Shown here piece after piece: positions 52,601 to 61,800 of a DNA stretch of 64,000 bases. A program made the position numbers and the translations under genes. How positions within the stretch are numbered: position 1 is the first letter of the stretch; each line of letters opens with the position of its first letter. A model generated the notes under the pieces. The model was not told the origin of the DNA. It searched no databases and saw only the letters and a program-made list of their open reading frames with translations. The stretch comes from Symploca sp. SIO3C6 (lineage in GTDB: Bacteria; Cyanobacteriota; Cyanobacteriia; Cyanobacteriales; Coleofasciculaceae): NCBI GenBank assembly GCA_010692425.1, contig JAAHHJ010000018.1, positions 86,935 to 150,934 of the forward strand, given 5' to 3'.

Positions 52601-54449
52601 TTCAGTGGCATTTAGTCCAGATGGTAAGTTGTTTGCTACTGGTGATGGTAATGGTGAAATTAGCCTGCGGCAAGTCAAAGATGGACAAAAAGTTTTAAGT
52701 TGTCAAGGACATACTGACTGGGTACGTTCAGTTAATTTCAGTTCAGATGGTAAATTCCTCGCTAGCGTCGGTTATGACCAAACGATTAGAATCTGGGAAA
52801 CTGGCACCGGAGAATGCTTGAAAAGCTGGTTAGCTCATACTAATCGAATAAATTCAGTAGTAATTAGTCCTGACGGTACAACTGTAATCAGCAGCAGTGG
52901 TGACAAAACTATTAAAATCTGGGATCTTAAGACTGGAAAATGTTTGCGAATTTTGCAAGGTCATACAGATGAAGTAAATTCAATAGCTCTAAGTTCTGAT
53001 GGCATAACTTTGGTAAGCGGTAGTAGTGACCAAACCTTGAAATTATGGAATATCCACACAGGAGCATGTTTGAATACTTTGCATGGGCATAATCATAGAG
53101 TGTTTTCAGTAGGAATTAGCTCCAATAATCGCATCTTAGTCAGTGGTAGTTTTGATCACACCATAAAATTTTGGGATTTGGAGACAGGAGCATTCCTCAA
53201 AACTTTGTATGGACATTCTGATCAAATACGCTCAATAGTAATTAGTCACGATGGTAAAACCATAGCTAGCGGTAGTAACGACAAAACAGTGAAGTTATGG
53301 GATGTTGAGATAGGGAAATGCTTCAGAACTTTGCATGGACATACCCAGTGGGTACGTTCAGTAGCAATTAGCCCCAGTGATCAGACCATAATAAGTGGTG
53401 GCGACGATCACAGCCTTAAATTATGGGATATCGAAACAGGAGAGTGCTTAAAAACTTTACAAGGATTTATCACAGCTGTACTTTCTGTCAAAATTAGTCT
53501 CAAGGGAACAATATTAATTAGTGGAAATGAAGAAAACACGGTAGATATATGGGATATCAAAACAGGAGAGCGTTTAAATACTTTGTATGGTCATAGCGGT
53601 AGGATAAATTCAGTAGCAATTAGTCCTGATAGTCAGAAACTAGCTAGTGGTAGTAGCGACAAGACAATAAAACTGTGGGATGTTCACACAGGGGAATGTC
53701 TAAAAACATTAGCTGGTCATGCTGCTTACATTAATTCAGTTGTCTTTAACATAAGAGGTAAAAGTATAGTCACTGGTAGTGCTGATAAGACAATAAAGAT
53801 ATGGGATATCGAGACAGGAGAATGTTTGCATACTCTAAAAGGTCACACTGACTGGATTTGGTCAGTAACAATTAGTACTAATGGTAAAAATATAGCTAGT
53901 GCCAGTGCAGACAAAACTGCAAAGCTATGGGATATCCAAACAGGAGAATGCCTCAAAACTTTCTGTGGTCATTCACATTACGTTAGGTCTGTAGTAATTA
54001 GCCCTGATGATAAACTTTTAGCAAGCAGCAGTGAAGATCACACTGTAAGACTGTGGGATATCCAAACAGGAGAATGCCTGGAAATCTTAACAGAAGATAC
54101 TGGTTCAGTATATGAGGAGGTTGTTTTTACTGCTGATGGTTCAACTTTAATCAGTTGTGGTGCTGACAATACAGTGAAATTATGGAATATTAACACAGGA
54201 GAATGTTTCAAAACGTTGCATGGTCACAACCAATGGGTAACATCAGTAGCAATAAGTTCTGATAATACTTTAATAGCTAGTGGCAGCTGGGATGAGACAA
54301 TAAAGCTTTGGGACTTTAAGACAGGTGAGTGCCTGAAAACCCTGAGCTATGAAAGACCTTATAAAGATATGAATATCACAGGTGTGAAGGGTTTAATGGC
54401 AACAGAGAAGGCCACGCTCAAAGCATTGGGAGCGGTGGAAGGGGATTAA
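49695..54449 (+). CDS. NACHT-WD40 STAND protein with REase-like region and pentapeptide repeats
   Basis: 1584 residues from a TTG at 49695; a GTG at 49767 is an alternative. Order: an N-terminal helical domain (about 1-200), an octamer-derived Gly/Arg linker (about 204-233), a region of about 250-400 (QQMRGWFETLGYRFEKYEVWTESFFEWII, YDRILVRGIEGEAGFGDVMALRQS, EGWLITARR) that has a restriction-endonuclease-like strand pattern but no certain active site, the NACHT NTPase (about 430-800; Walker A GEFGTGKT with K442, Walker B LLLIFDGFDE with D521), a second octamer-derived linker (about 864-877), pentapeptide-like repeats (about 930-955) and about fourteen WD40 repeats (about 960-1550). Such proteins are inflammasome-like sensors; several families defend against phage. 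That role is inference. Confidence 0.85.
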   Translation: MQKRYVNIRIINGSYTSSLSIYSPVLNIPVDKLISAIASIASPVVKDKFQRSQTVIRLLQQFNLEPDHPPSDFSGVYAYALVEYGIGKPKSFLQLFQQEIIKKAFRKAFDHNNPSILLSEVDDFVEAYALGDEVRSLGIDVKREIAAFYIVFAEVARRTRNPAQTLMSQQIASLHKRIVAIQENLERLPTLSGIRTEMARLAAQEEMGRGGDGERGGWGDAERGRGGDTERELSVNGQFDISLASSQDKPCRAIALAQQMRGWFETLGYRFEKYEVWTESFFEWIINIPVRRNRYDRILVRGIEGEAGFGDVMALRQSVARQRTDEGWLITARRIAKAARNEVEKEENHFLGCYTLDELIVQDADFGGYLDWLEAEVKRRKIDQRYVPLACTKEEIDPVTKQQIAVSHYDEEEGWIDGYIDRWLDDPAKEHISILGEFGTGKTWFALHYAWVALQRYRDAQKRGVELPRLPLVIPLRDYAKAVSVESLFSEFFFRQYKIPLPHYDAFVQLNRMGKLLLIFDGFDEMAARVNRQEMINNFWELAKVVVPGAKVILTCRTEHFPEAKEGRALLNAELQASTANLTGETPQFEVLELEKFNDEQIRQVLLFQAEDTTVEEVMVNPQLLDLARRPVMTDLILEALPDIEAGKPVDMSRVYLYAVRRKMERDIKAERTFTSLADKLYFLCELSWEMLSTEQMSINYRLFPDRIRRLFGSVVQEEKDLDHWHYDMMGQTMLIRNAEGDYTPAHRSLLEFFVAYKFAAELGALADDFTELAQVQLDIDNDAASVNYTWSNYFSRQLEQTERSASLTKGGVLPIAPLKAFTSESLEKLQLVFGQASLTKAVIDLLVPMLIPSGNKRSDLLVSERERGRGGEGEKDLSVNRQLVINSYSTLLEILDVTRGKTASEVGYVGGNIVRLLLKIDQTILAGKNLSQAVIWNADFSNASLRHTSFAEADLTDSTFRQILATVYSVAFSPDGKLFATGDGNGEISLRQVKDGQKVLSCQGHTDWVRSVNFSSDGKFLASVGYDQTIRIWETGTGECLKSWLAHTNRINSVVISPDGTTVISSSGDKTIKIWDLKTGKCLRILQGHTDEVNSIALSSDGITLVSGSSDQTLKLWNIHTGACLNTLHGHNHRVFSVGISSNNRILVSGSFDHTIKFWDLETGAFLKTLYGHSDQIRSIVISHDGKTIASGSNDKTVKLWDVEIGKCFRTLHGHTQWVRSVAISPSDQTIISGGDDHSLKLWDIETGECLKTLQGFITAVLSVKISLKGTILISGNEENTVDIWDIKTGERLNTLYGHSGRINSVAISPDSQKLASGSSDKTIKLWDVHTGECLKTLAGHAAYINSVVFNIRGKSIVTGSADKTIKIWDIETGECLHTLKGHTDWIWSVTISTNGKNIASASADKTAKLWDIQTGECLKTFCGHSHYVRSVVISPDDKLLASSSEDHTVRLWDIQTGECLEILTEDTGSVYEEVVFTADGSTLISCGADNTVKLWNINTGECFKTLHGHNQWVTSVAISSDNTLIASGSWDETIKLWDFKTGECLKTLSYERPYKDMNITGVKGLMATEKATLKALGAVEGD
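50306..50390 (+). repeat. In-frame octamer tract 1 in the NACHT gene
   Basis: About ten imperfect 8-bp units of GGGGAGAT/GAGAGGGG/GGAGACGC, coding for a Gly/Arg/Glu-rich linker (EMGRGGDGERGG...). It is followed by ttatcggttaatgggcaa, a flank shared with tract 2. Confidence 0.9.
52285..52322 (+). repeat. In-frame octamer tract 2 in the NACHT gene
   Basis: About four 8-bp units (GGGAGAGG), encoding ERERGRGGEGE, followed by ttatctgttaacaggcaa. The similar downstream flanks of the two tracts imply that both were inserted as the same composite element. Confidence 0.9.
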
Positions 54450-54580
54450 GTAATAAGTAATAAGTAATAAGTAATAAGTAATAAGTAATAAGTGATAAGT
54501 CGTAAGTGATAGGTGATAAGTCGTAAGTGATAAGTCGTAAGTGATAAGTCGTAAGTGATAGGTGATAAGTCGTAAGTAAA
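54445..54580. repeat. Long degenerate heptamer array
   Basis: About 19 units of 7 bp, starting at the NACHT stop: TAATAAG changing into TGATAAG, TCGTAAG and TGATAGG. It is the longest array of the window. Confidence 0.95.
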
Positions 54581-54643
54581 GTTTATTCTCTGTTTGTTGG
54601 ATTGGTACGGGTTAAGATTTAGTTTCGATACTTGATTTTAACT

Positions 54644-55054
54644 ATGGGCAATTCTAATATTACTATTCAGCAAAGGACTGAAAATTTTGCTGTTCGTGTA
54701 ATCAATGCTTATTCTGAGCTGAGTAAGAGGCATTTCGATGATGCTGGAAAAGTATTAGCTAAACAATTTCTTAGAAGTGGTACTAGTATTGGAGCTAATT
54801 GTGCGGAAGCTACTTATGCTCAATCGAAGAATGATTTTATCTCTAAGTATTCTATTGCTTTGAAAGAAGCTTCAGAAACACAGTTTTGGATTAAAATCAT
54901 GATCAAATCTCAGCTTGTCCGTGCGCAAAAATTTTCTTTGATGCAACAAGAAATTATCGAAATAATCAAAATTCTCACTTCCACAATCAACAAACTCAAA
55001 TCCCATAAACTCATAACTTATTACTTATTACTTATTACTTATTACTTAACATAA
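54644..55054 (+). CDS. Four-helix-bundle (S23-type) protein
   Basis: 136 residues from the ATG at 54644; an upstream TTG adds four residues. Fold markers of the four-helix-bundle (TIGR02436-like) family: [75 protein letters not shown]. These small proteins are frequent in cyanobacteria and near mobile or defence genes, with no established biochemical role. Its last 15 residues ([15 protein letters not shown]) are read from a TTACTTA array and make a hydrophobic tail unlike the family. The 3' end overlaps surE by 9 bases. Confidence 0.85.
   Translation: MGNSNITIQQRTENFAVRVINAYSELSKRHFDDAGKVLAKQFLRSGTSIGANCAEATYAQSKNDFISKYSIALKEASETQFWIKIMIKSQLVRAQKFSLMQQEIIEIIKILTSTINKLKSHKLITYYLLLITYYLT
55016..55048. 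repeat. Heptamer array coding the tail of the four-helix-bundle gene
   Basis: About four TTACTTA units at the junction of the convergent four-helix-bundle and surE genes. Confidence 0.9.
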
Positions 55055-55846
55055 CTTCCCCAATCCCAACTGCTGCAAATTAATTACCCCATTGACATCA
55101 GTGAGGTTATATTGTAAAGGTGTTACAGTAATGTATTTGTCGCGAATTGCCTGAACATCTGTGAGGATGTCATCAGAAAGATGAAGATGTTCTGGTTGGT
55201 CTATTTCTTCAACCACCTCGCCAGCTAACCAGTAATAAGTCTTTCCCCGTGGATCAACTCGCTTTTCAAAGATATCGAAATAGCGACGAATTCCTTGACG
55301 GGTAATTTTAATCCCGAGAATTTCTGAGGATTTTACCGACGGCACATTAACATTTAGCAGAGTCGCCTCTGGTAATGGTTGCTTCCCAAGCTTATCAATC
55401 AGAGTTTTAGCAAACTCTGCTGCCACCTGAAACTCTTTAGAGGTGTAGCTAGCAAGACTCAGGGCAATACTGGGAATACCCTCAATTATGCCCTCCATTG
55501 CCGCTGAAACCGTACCTGAGTAGAGGATATCAGTACCAAGATTAGGACCATGGTTAATACCTGCCAGAACCAAATCCGGAGGTTGCTCAATTAATGCTCC
55601 TAGCGCCAACTTAACACAGTCTGAGGGAGTTCCAGAACAAGACCAAGCCGCAACTGTAGGGTGAAACATACCATCGACAAGTCCGGCACGGATTGGCTCA
55701 TGAAGGGTTAAACCGTGACCAGTTGCTGAACGTTCTCGATCAGGACAAACGACGGTAACATCATGACCCACTTCGGCAAGAGTATTGGCAAGGGTGCGGA
55801 CTCCAAGTGCAAAAATTCCGTCATCGTTGCTGATTAACAATTTCAT
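55046..55846 (-). CDS. surE: 5'/3'-nucleotidase SurE
   Basis: 266 residues. SurE is a metal-dependent nucleoside monophosphate phosphatase. The N-terminal metal motif [17 protein letters not shown] carries the paired aspartates; [50 protein letters not shown] and a C-terminal [21 protein letters not shown] follow. All catalytic residues expected are visible. Convergent with the four-helix-bundle gene and divergent from the LpxB-like gene. No regulation is visible. Confidence 0.95.
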   Translation of the reverse strand: MKLLISNDDGIFALGVRTLANTLAEVGHDVTVVCPDRERSATGHGLTLHEPIRAGLVDGMFHPTVAAWSCSGTPSDCVKLALGALIEQPPDLVLAGINHGPNLGTDILYSGTVSAAMEGIIEGIPSIALSLASYTSKEFQVAAEFAKTLIDKLGKQPLPEATLLNVNVPSVKSSEILGIKITRQGIRRYFDIFEKRVDPRGKTYYWLAGEVVEEIDQPEHLHLSDDILTDVQAIRDKYITVTPLQYNLTDVNGVINLQQLGLGKLC

Positions 55847-56000
55847 GAATTCGTTTTGCCGCCAAGATGAAAGTCGTTGTCTGATTTTATCTAAAAGTTG
55901 GGAGTAGTAATTAGCTTGCTCTCTAAAGCTTGGGAATTGAATATTAAATCCGTATAATTTTCAAGGTAATTGTGTATAAAGGAATAAACCATAATTTACT

Positions 56001-57326
56001 ATGCAGCTGCTCTGCCTAAGCAATGGTCATGGAGAGGATGTCATTGCCGTCCGAATTTTGCAGGAATTGCAGCGTCACCAGGCTGCCCCAGAATTGGCGG
56101 CATTGCCGTTAGTGGGTGAGGGACTCGCTTATAGCCAACTGGGAATCCCCATCATTGCTTCAGTGCAGAAGATGCCTTCTGGCGGCTTTATATATATGGA
56201 AGGAAGGCAACTGCTGCGGGATTTGCGCGGCGGGTTATTGCAACTGCTGATGGCTCAATTTAAATCTGTCCGCGCTTGGGCTAAAAAAGGAGGCGTCATC
56301 TTAGCAGTGGGAGACATCGTACCGCTATTATTTGCCTGGTTAAGTGGTGCACCATACATCTTTGTAGGTACAGCCAAATCTGAGTACTATCTGCGGGATG
56401 AAGCTGGTACCTTACCTAATCGCCCACGCTGGGAAGGTTGGTCTAAATCAGTTTATTTGCCTTGGGAACGCTGGCTGATGAGTCATCGGCGCTGCCAAGC
56501 AGTTTTTCCCAGAGACACGCTGACAACACAGCGATTAAAGCAATGGTCAATTCCTGCTTTCGATCTGGGTAATCCGATGATGGATGGAATTGACAGAGAA
56601 ACTAAAAAGCCAAATTTTTATGATCCCAATGCTGAATTCAAAGAAATGCAACGCTCACTAATTGTTGCTCTATTGCCTGGTTCTCGGACACCAGAAGCCT
56701 ATGAAAATTGGTCACTAATTGCCCTGGCAGCAGATGCTTTACTAGAGATATATACTCATAGATTGCCCCAGGAGCAGTACCAAAGGCGATCACTATTATT
56801 TTTGAGCGCGATCGCTCCGGCGTTAAGTCTTGAACCTTTGCAGGAAGTTCTAGTAGGATATGGTTGGTGTCAGCAGCCTTTAGACTTAATCAAGTCCAAC
56901 TTCAATCTAGAATTGAAGGACTCACATTGTCTTGCCTTTACCCTCAAAAATGCCACGCTAATTATTACTCAGGAAGACTATAATCTCTGCTTGCTTAAAG
57001 CTGACTTCGCCATAGCAATGGCGGGAACAGCAACAGAGCAGTTTGTGGGTTTAGGAAAAGCTGCGATCGCTATTCCTGGAAGTGGACCTCAATATACCCC
57101 TGCCTTTGCAGAAGCTCAAAGCCGTCTACTAGGGCCATCCCTAATTCTAGTGGATAAGCCACAGGAAGTTGCTGCTATTGTAGAGCAGTTATTGCGTGAT
57201 CCAGACCGAATACAGCTGATTGCCGAGAATGGTAAGAGGCGTATGGGTAAGCCTGGGGCTTCTGCTCGCATTGCCAATTTTGTGATGGCAAGAATAACTT
57301 CTTCCCCCTCAGGGACTTCTAAATGA
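56001..57326 (+). CDS. Lipid-A-disaccharide synthase-related glycosyltransferase
   Basis: 441 residues. The start LLCLSNGHGEDVIAVRILQEL and the later GDIVPLLFAWLSGAPYIFVGTAKSEYYL, VFPRDTLTTQRL, LGNPMMDGI, VALLPGSRTPEAYENW and MAGTATEQFVGLGKAAIAIPGSGPQYTPAFAEAQSRLLG blocks fit the LpxB-related cyanobacterial family, distinct from true LpxB. It would act at the membrane on a nucleotide sugar. Substrate unknown. Its last 4 bases overlap the start of the histidine kinase gene (ATGA), implying coupling. Confidence 0.8.
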   Translation: MQLLCLSNGHGEDVIAVRILQELQRHQAAPELAALPLVGEGLAYSQLGIPIIASVQKMPSGGFIYMEGRQLLRDLRGGLLQLLMAQFKSVRAWAKKGGVILAVGDIVPLLFAWLSGAPYIFVGTAKSEYYLRDEAGTLPNRPRWEGWSKSVYLPWERWLMSHRRCQAVFPRDTLTTQRLKQWSIPAFDLGNPMMDGIDRETKKPNFYDPNAEFKEMQRSLIVALLPGSRTPEAYENWSLIALAADALLEIYTHRLPQEQYQRRSLLFLSAIAPALSLEPLQEVLVGYGWCQQPLDLIKSNFNLELKDSHCLAFTLKNATLIITQEDYNLCLLKADFAIAMAGTATEQFVGLGKAAIAIPGSGPQYTPAFAEAQSRLLGPSLILVDKPQEVAAIVEQLLRDPDRIQLIAENGKRRMGKPGASARIANFVMARITSSPSGTSK

Positions 57327-58426
57327 AAAAATATCCAATCGAGCAGGGGGAGGACCCTGCACAGCAGAAACGTCTAGATTTTGCCTCATTAAGCAACAAG
57401 GAGACTCAAGTCAAAAGACTAGAGTTTTCAGAAGAACAACTAAGCTTTGCTCTAGATGCTGCCCGTATGGTTTTCTGGGACTGGAATCTTCAAACTGGAA
57501 AAGCTAGTTGGTCAAGTAACTTTGTTCACCTCTATGGGTTAGATGTTGACTCCCAGGAGAAGAGTTACGAAGCATTTCTATCAACTGTTCACCCAGAGGA
57601 TCGTCAGCTGATTGAACAAGACGCTCAAAAATCTCTTCAAAGCAAACGTGATAGCAGCGTTGAATACCGTATTATTCTTCCAGACGGTAAAATCCGCTGG
57701 ATCAGAAGCCAATATAAATTCTTTTACGATGAGCAGGGCAACCCAGTTAAAAAGACCGGTATCGACATCGATATTACTGAACGTAAACTAGCTGAGATAA
57801 AAATCAAAGACGGACTCAAAGAAAAAGAGGTCTTACTCCAAGAAATTCATCATCGGGTCAAAAATAACTTACAGGTGGTTTCTAGCTTACTAGATTTACA
57901 ATCAATGCACATTGATTCTCCCGCTTTACTGGAAGTTTTTAGAGATTTCCAGAATCGTGTGAAAGCCATGGCTATTGTTCACCAGCAGCTGTATGAATCC
58001 AATAATTTATCTCAAATTAATTTAGCTGTTTATATTCGTAGTCTGACAGAGAATTTATTCCAAGTTTATAGTATAGTTCCAGCAAAAGTATCTTTGATAT
58101 TAGATCTTGATAATGTTAGTTTGAAAATTGATGCGGCAATATCATGTGGCTTAATTATCAATGAATTAATTAATAATGCTATCAAACACGCTTTTAATGA
58201 AAGTACACAGGGGGTAATTAAGCTCTCACTAACTAAAGACGAAAGTAAAAATATTACCTTGATAGTTGGAGATAATGGCATAGGTCTCCCTGAAAATTGG
58301 GAATTACCAAATAGTCATCCCCTGGAATTTCAGCTGGTGAACGCTTTGGTTCAACAATTAGAAGGAACCATCGAATACAATTGCTATTGCGGTACAAAAT
58401 TTTGTATAAGAATTCCTTGTGATTAA
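57323..58426 (+). CDS. PAS-domain sensor histidine kinase (HisKA_2/HWE type)
   Basis: 367 residues, soluble. A PAS/PAC domain (about 35-155: LDAARMVFWDWNLQTGKASWSSNF, FLSTVHPEDRQLIEQDAQ, DEQGNPVKKTGIDIDITERK) leads to a HisKA_2 domain with EIHHRVKNNLQVVSSLL (His176/177), and a HATPase_c domain (SCGLIINELINNAIKHAF, GDNGIGLPENW, LVNALVQQLEGTIEY). The family phosphorylates separate response regulators; none is next to it. It is translated with the upstream glycosyltransferase by a 4-base overlap. The sensed signal is unknown. Confidence 0.9.
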   Translation: MKKYPIEQGEDPAQQKRLDFASLSNKETQVKRLEFSEEQLSFALDAARMVFWDWNLQTGKASWSSNFVHLYGLDVDSQEKSYEAFLSTVHPEDRQLIEQDAQKSLQSKRDSSVEYRIILPDGKIRWIRSQYKFFYDEQGNPVKKTGIDIDITERKLAEIKIKDGLKEKEVLLQEIHHRVKNNLQVVSSLLDLQSMHIDSPALLEVFRDFQNRVKAMAIVHQQLYESNNLSQINLAVYIRSLTENLFQVYSIVPAKVSLILDLDNVSLKIDAAISCGLIINELINNAIKHAFNESTQGVIKLSLTKDESKNITLIVGDNGIGLPENWELPNSHPLEFQLVNALVQQLEGTIEYNCYCGTKFCIRIPCD

Positions 58427-58801
58427 CTGTGGAATCAAGTTCTATAGCAGTACTTGTGGTCAAGTGCTAAGAAGTTAATACTTGAAGGTTGAAGGTTAAT
58501 GGTTTATAGTACGCGCTACACCCATGCTGTGCAAGCATGGTTCATGGCAATGAATAATCAACAACATTACCTGTATGTATCTTTTAAGTAGTCGGACATA
58601 AATAAATGGCTCTATGTAAAGAATGATGAAATCCGTCAAAGTTACCCTACACCCTATACCCTACACCCCACACCCTGCCTCAACCAGTAAACTTTATCAA
58701 TGTCGCAGGTACTTATCTCAAGTGTTGCCCGTGCTAACCTGATCGCAATTGTGGAACTAATACGCCTGTATCTATTGCTCCAGCCCAACTGATTAGTGCC
58801 T
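58427..58801. other. Spacer with dispersed repeats before smc
   Basis: 375 bases. 58509-58546 is an inverted copy of the 37-base repeat at 29512. 58636-58676 is a tract of CCCTACA-type heptamers (accctacaccctataccc). A promoter for smc must lie at the right end, but I cannot identify it. Confidence 0.6.
58509..58546 (-). repeat. Dispersed 37-base repeat, copy 2 (inverted)
   Basis: Read on the minus strand it gives ccatg...gcacagcatgggtgtagcgcgtac, matching 29512-29548 with a few mismatches and one indel. Confidence 0.75.
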
Positions 58802-61800
58802 ATGGTTCATATCAAGCGCGTGGAACTCACTAACTTCAAATCCTTTGGCGGCACTACTCAAGTTCCGCTGCTGCCAGGGTTTACGGTTATTTCTGGACCC
58901 AACGGTTCAGGTAAGTCCAATATCCTCGATGCTTTGCTTTTCTGTCTTGGTATTGCTAGTTCTAAGGGCATGCGAGCAGAGCGCCTTCCTGACTTAGTCA
59001 ATCATAACAATAAAGAGCGTCGGGGTACTGTTGAAGCCCGTGTTACCGTCAGCTTCGATTTGTCAGACTTCAGTGATAATCAGGAGTTGGAGGTTAATTT
59101 GGAAGCAGGGGAGCAAACAGAGCAGGGGAAGCAAGATTCACATTTGGCGGAATGGAGCGTTACTAGGCGTCTGAGGGTTACTAAACAGGGAACTTATACC
59201 TCAACTTACTACATTAACGGCGAAGTTTGTACCCAAACGGAACTGCACGAACAGCTTAACAATTTGCGGGTTTATCCAGAGGGCTACAATGTAGTACTAC
59301 AGGGGGATGTCACTGGTATCATTACCATGAAACCGCGAGAGCGCCGGGAGATTATTGATGAACTAGCTGGTGTTGCTGCCTTTGACCGTAAAATTACCCA
59401 GACTAAAGAAACCCTAGCTCAAGTCAAAGAGCGGGAGGAGCGCTGTCATATTTTAGAACAAGAATTAATTATTCAGCGCGATCGCCTTGCTGCTGACCGT
59501 TCTAAAGCTGAGAAATACCAAAAACTAAAAGCTGAAATTCAAGAAAAACAACAGTGGGAAACTGTACTCAAATGGCACTTACTTCAACAGCAAGAGTTAA
59601 AGCTAAGACAAGAAATTGAAGCCGGACAAATCCAAGCCAAACAACTAAATGAGCAACTTAATCAGCTGAAAACCCAAATCCAGCAAGCTACAACAGAACT
59701 AGATCAACTCAACACCCGCGTCAAAGCCTTGGGAGAAGAAGAACAGCTAGCTGTCGCTTCCACTCTAGCTACCCAAAAAGCTCAACAGCATCAACTGCAA
59801 AATCGTCAACAAGAACTAGAACAAAACCTGCAACAAACTGAAGTCAACCTCAAAAGGATACAGGAGGAAATTCAAACCCAAGAACAAACTCTCAAACAGC
59901 TGATTGAAGAAAAACATCATCTAGAAACACAAAAACTAGCTTCTAGTCGCACTGCCAGAGAGCAAGCTCAAGTAGCCCTTGAACAAAGTCGGCAAGAAGC
60001 TAGTGCCATTGCTTGGGCCTCCGAAGCCTGGGTACAGCAGCAAACTGCCCTAACTAAGCAAATCGAAACCTTACTTAAAAAAATTAATCCTCAACGCACA
60101 GAGCAAGCTCAGTTACAAGAGCGTCAAAATCAACTAACTCGAGTAATTGAAGAACAAACTCAGCTCTTAGAGAAATTAGAACCCGAAAATGCTGCTAAGC
60201 AGGCTCAAGTAGAGGAATTAGAAGCGCAACTATCAACATCTTCCCAACACATCCAAACCCTTGCCCAATCTCTAGCAGTAGCAGAACAGGAGTTACAAAC
60301 TCATCAGCAAACCCAGAAGCGACTATTATCACAACAGCGAGAAAAACAGCGCCAATTGGATAAACTTGAAGCCCAAGCACAAGCACAACAAGAGAGCCTT
60401 GGCACCTATGCCACTAAAGTTATTTTAGAAGCAGGAATAGAGGGAGTTTGTGGGTTAGTTGCCCAACTAGGTAAAGTGGAACCCCGTTATCAGTTAGCTT
60501 TGGAGATTGCGGCGGGCGTGCGTTTAGGAAACTTAGTAGTGGAAAATGACCGCGTCGCTGCTGCCGGGATTGAATTACTCAAGCAAAAACGTGCCGGTAG
60601 AGCCACATTTTTACCCCTCAACAAGATTAGAGCAACGCGATTACCTGATAATACTGCCCTGCGCTATGCCCAAGGCTTCATTGACTACGCAGTTAACTTG
60701 ATTGACTATGAGGCTAGTTACGAGAAGGTTTTTGCTTATGTTTTCGGCTCTACCGCCGTCTTTGCCACCCTCGATAACGCCCGTTTATATCTAGGTCAAT
60801 GTCGTATTGTCACCTTAGAAGGAGAAATCCTCGAAAGCAGTGGTGCTATGACTGGTGGTAGTCGCATTCAGCGCTCTGGACTACATTTTGGCACTAGCGA
60901 CGCCACCGAATCAAATGAAATCAAGCTTTTAAGCAACCGCCTCCAGGAAATTGAACAGATTTTGGAGCGCTGTGGCGAGTTGATTACTCAAGAATCAGCA
61001 GGGGCAAAACAAATTACTCAGGAATTAACTGAAGCAAAAGCTCACGCTAAAGAAACCCAGTTGCGTTTGGAACAGTTGCATAAAGAGATTGAAAATCTCA
61101 GAGCTAATCAGGAACAAACCAATACACTGTTTTTAAAAAATACTAAGGAATTAACTGCTGCTACCGAAAGGTTACAAATTCTAGATCAAGAGCTGCCTGT
61201 AGGGGAAGACCAGCTTACTCAATTGCGACAGCAACTAGCACAACTAGAACAGTCTCAAACCCCTAGCGAATGGCAACAAATTCAAAAAGTTATTAAAGCC
61301 AATGAAGCTCAATTGCACGAGTGCGAACAAGCACTACAAACTGTTGAAAAACAACTTATTGCTTTGGAAAATCAGCAACAGAGCCTAGGTGATAAAATTA
61401 GCGTAGGTTATCGGCAAATAGCAGAATATCAAACCCAACAGCAGTCTTTACAGGAACAACAATCAGCTAACAGTAGTCAGCTGTTAGTAGTGAGGGAGGA
61501 AATTACCAAAACTCAGGCATCATTAACCGCATTAGAGCAGAAATTGGGGGAAGTCAAACAAGAGCGTAATCTTGCTGAAACTAAGCTGCGTCAACTGCAA
61601 GAGCAGTATCAGCAGCAGTCTTGGCAGTGGCAAAAACTTGAAGAAACTCAAGGGGGACGACAGGAAGAACTTGTTGCTTTACAAACTCAGCTACAAGTTC
61701 AACAGGCAGAGTTGCCCGATCCTTTACCAGAAGTACCCATACTTGTGAAGCTTGAACTGACTGAATCTGAACATAGCGCTTCTGAAGGAACTAAAGTACC

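Noticed and set aside
54445..54580. Possible CRISPR or origin iterons
   Set aside because: The 7-bp units are contiguous and degenerate; no spacers, DnaA boxes or replication genes are seen.
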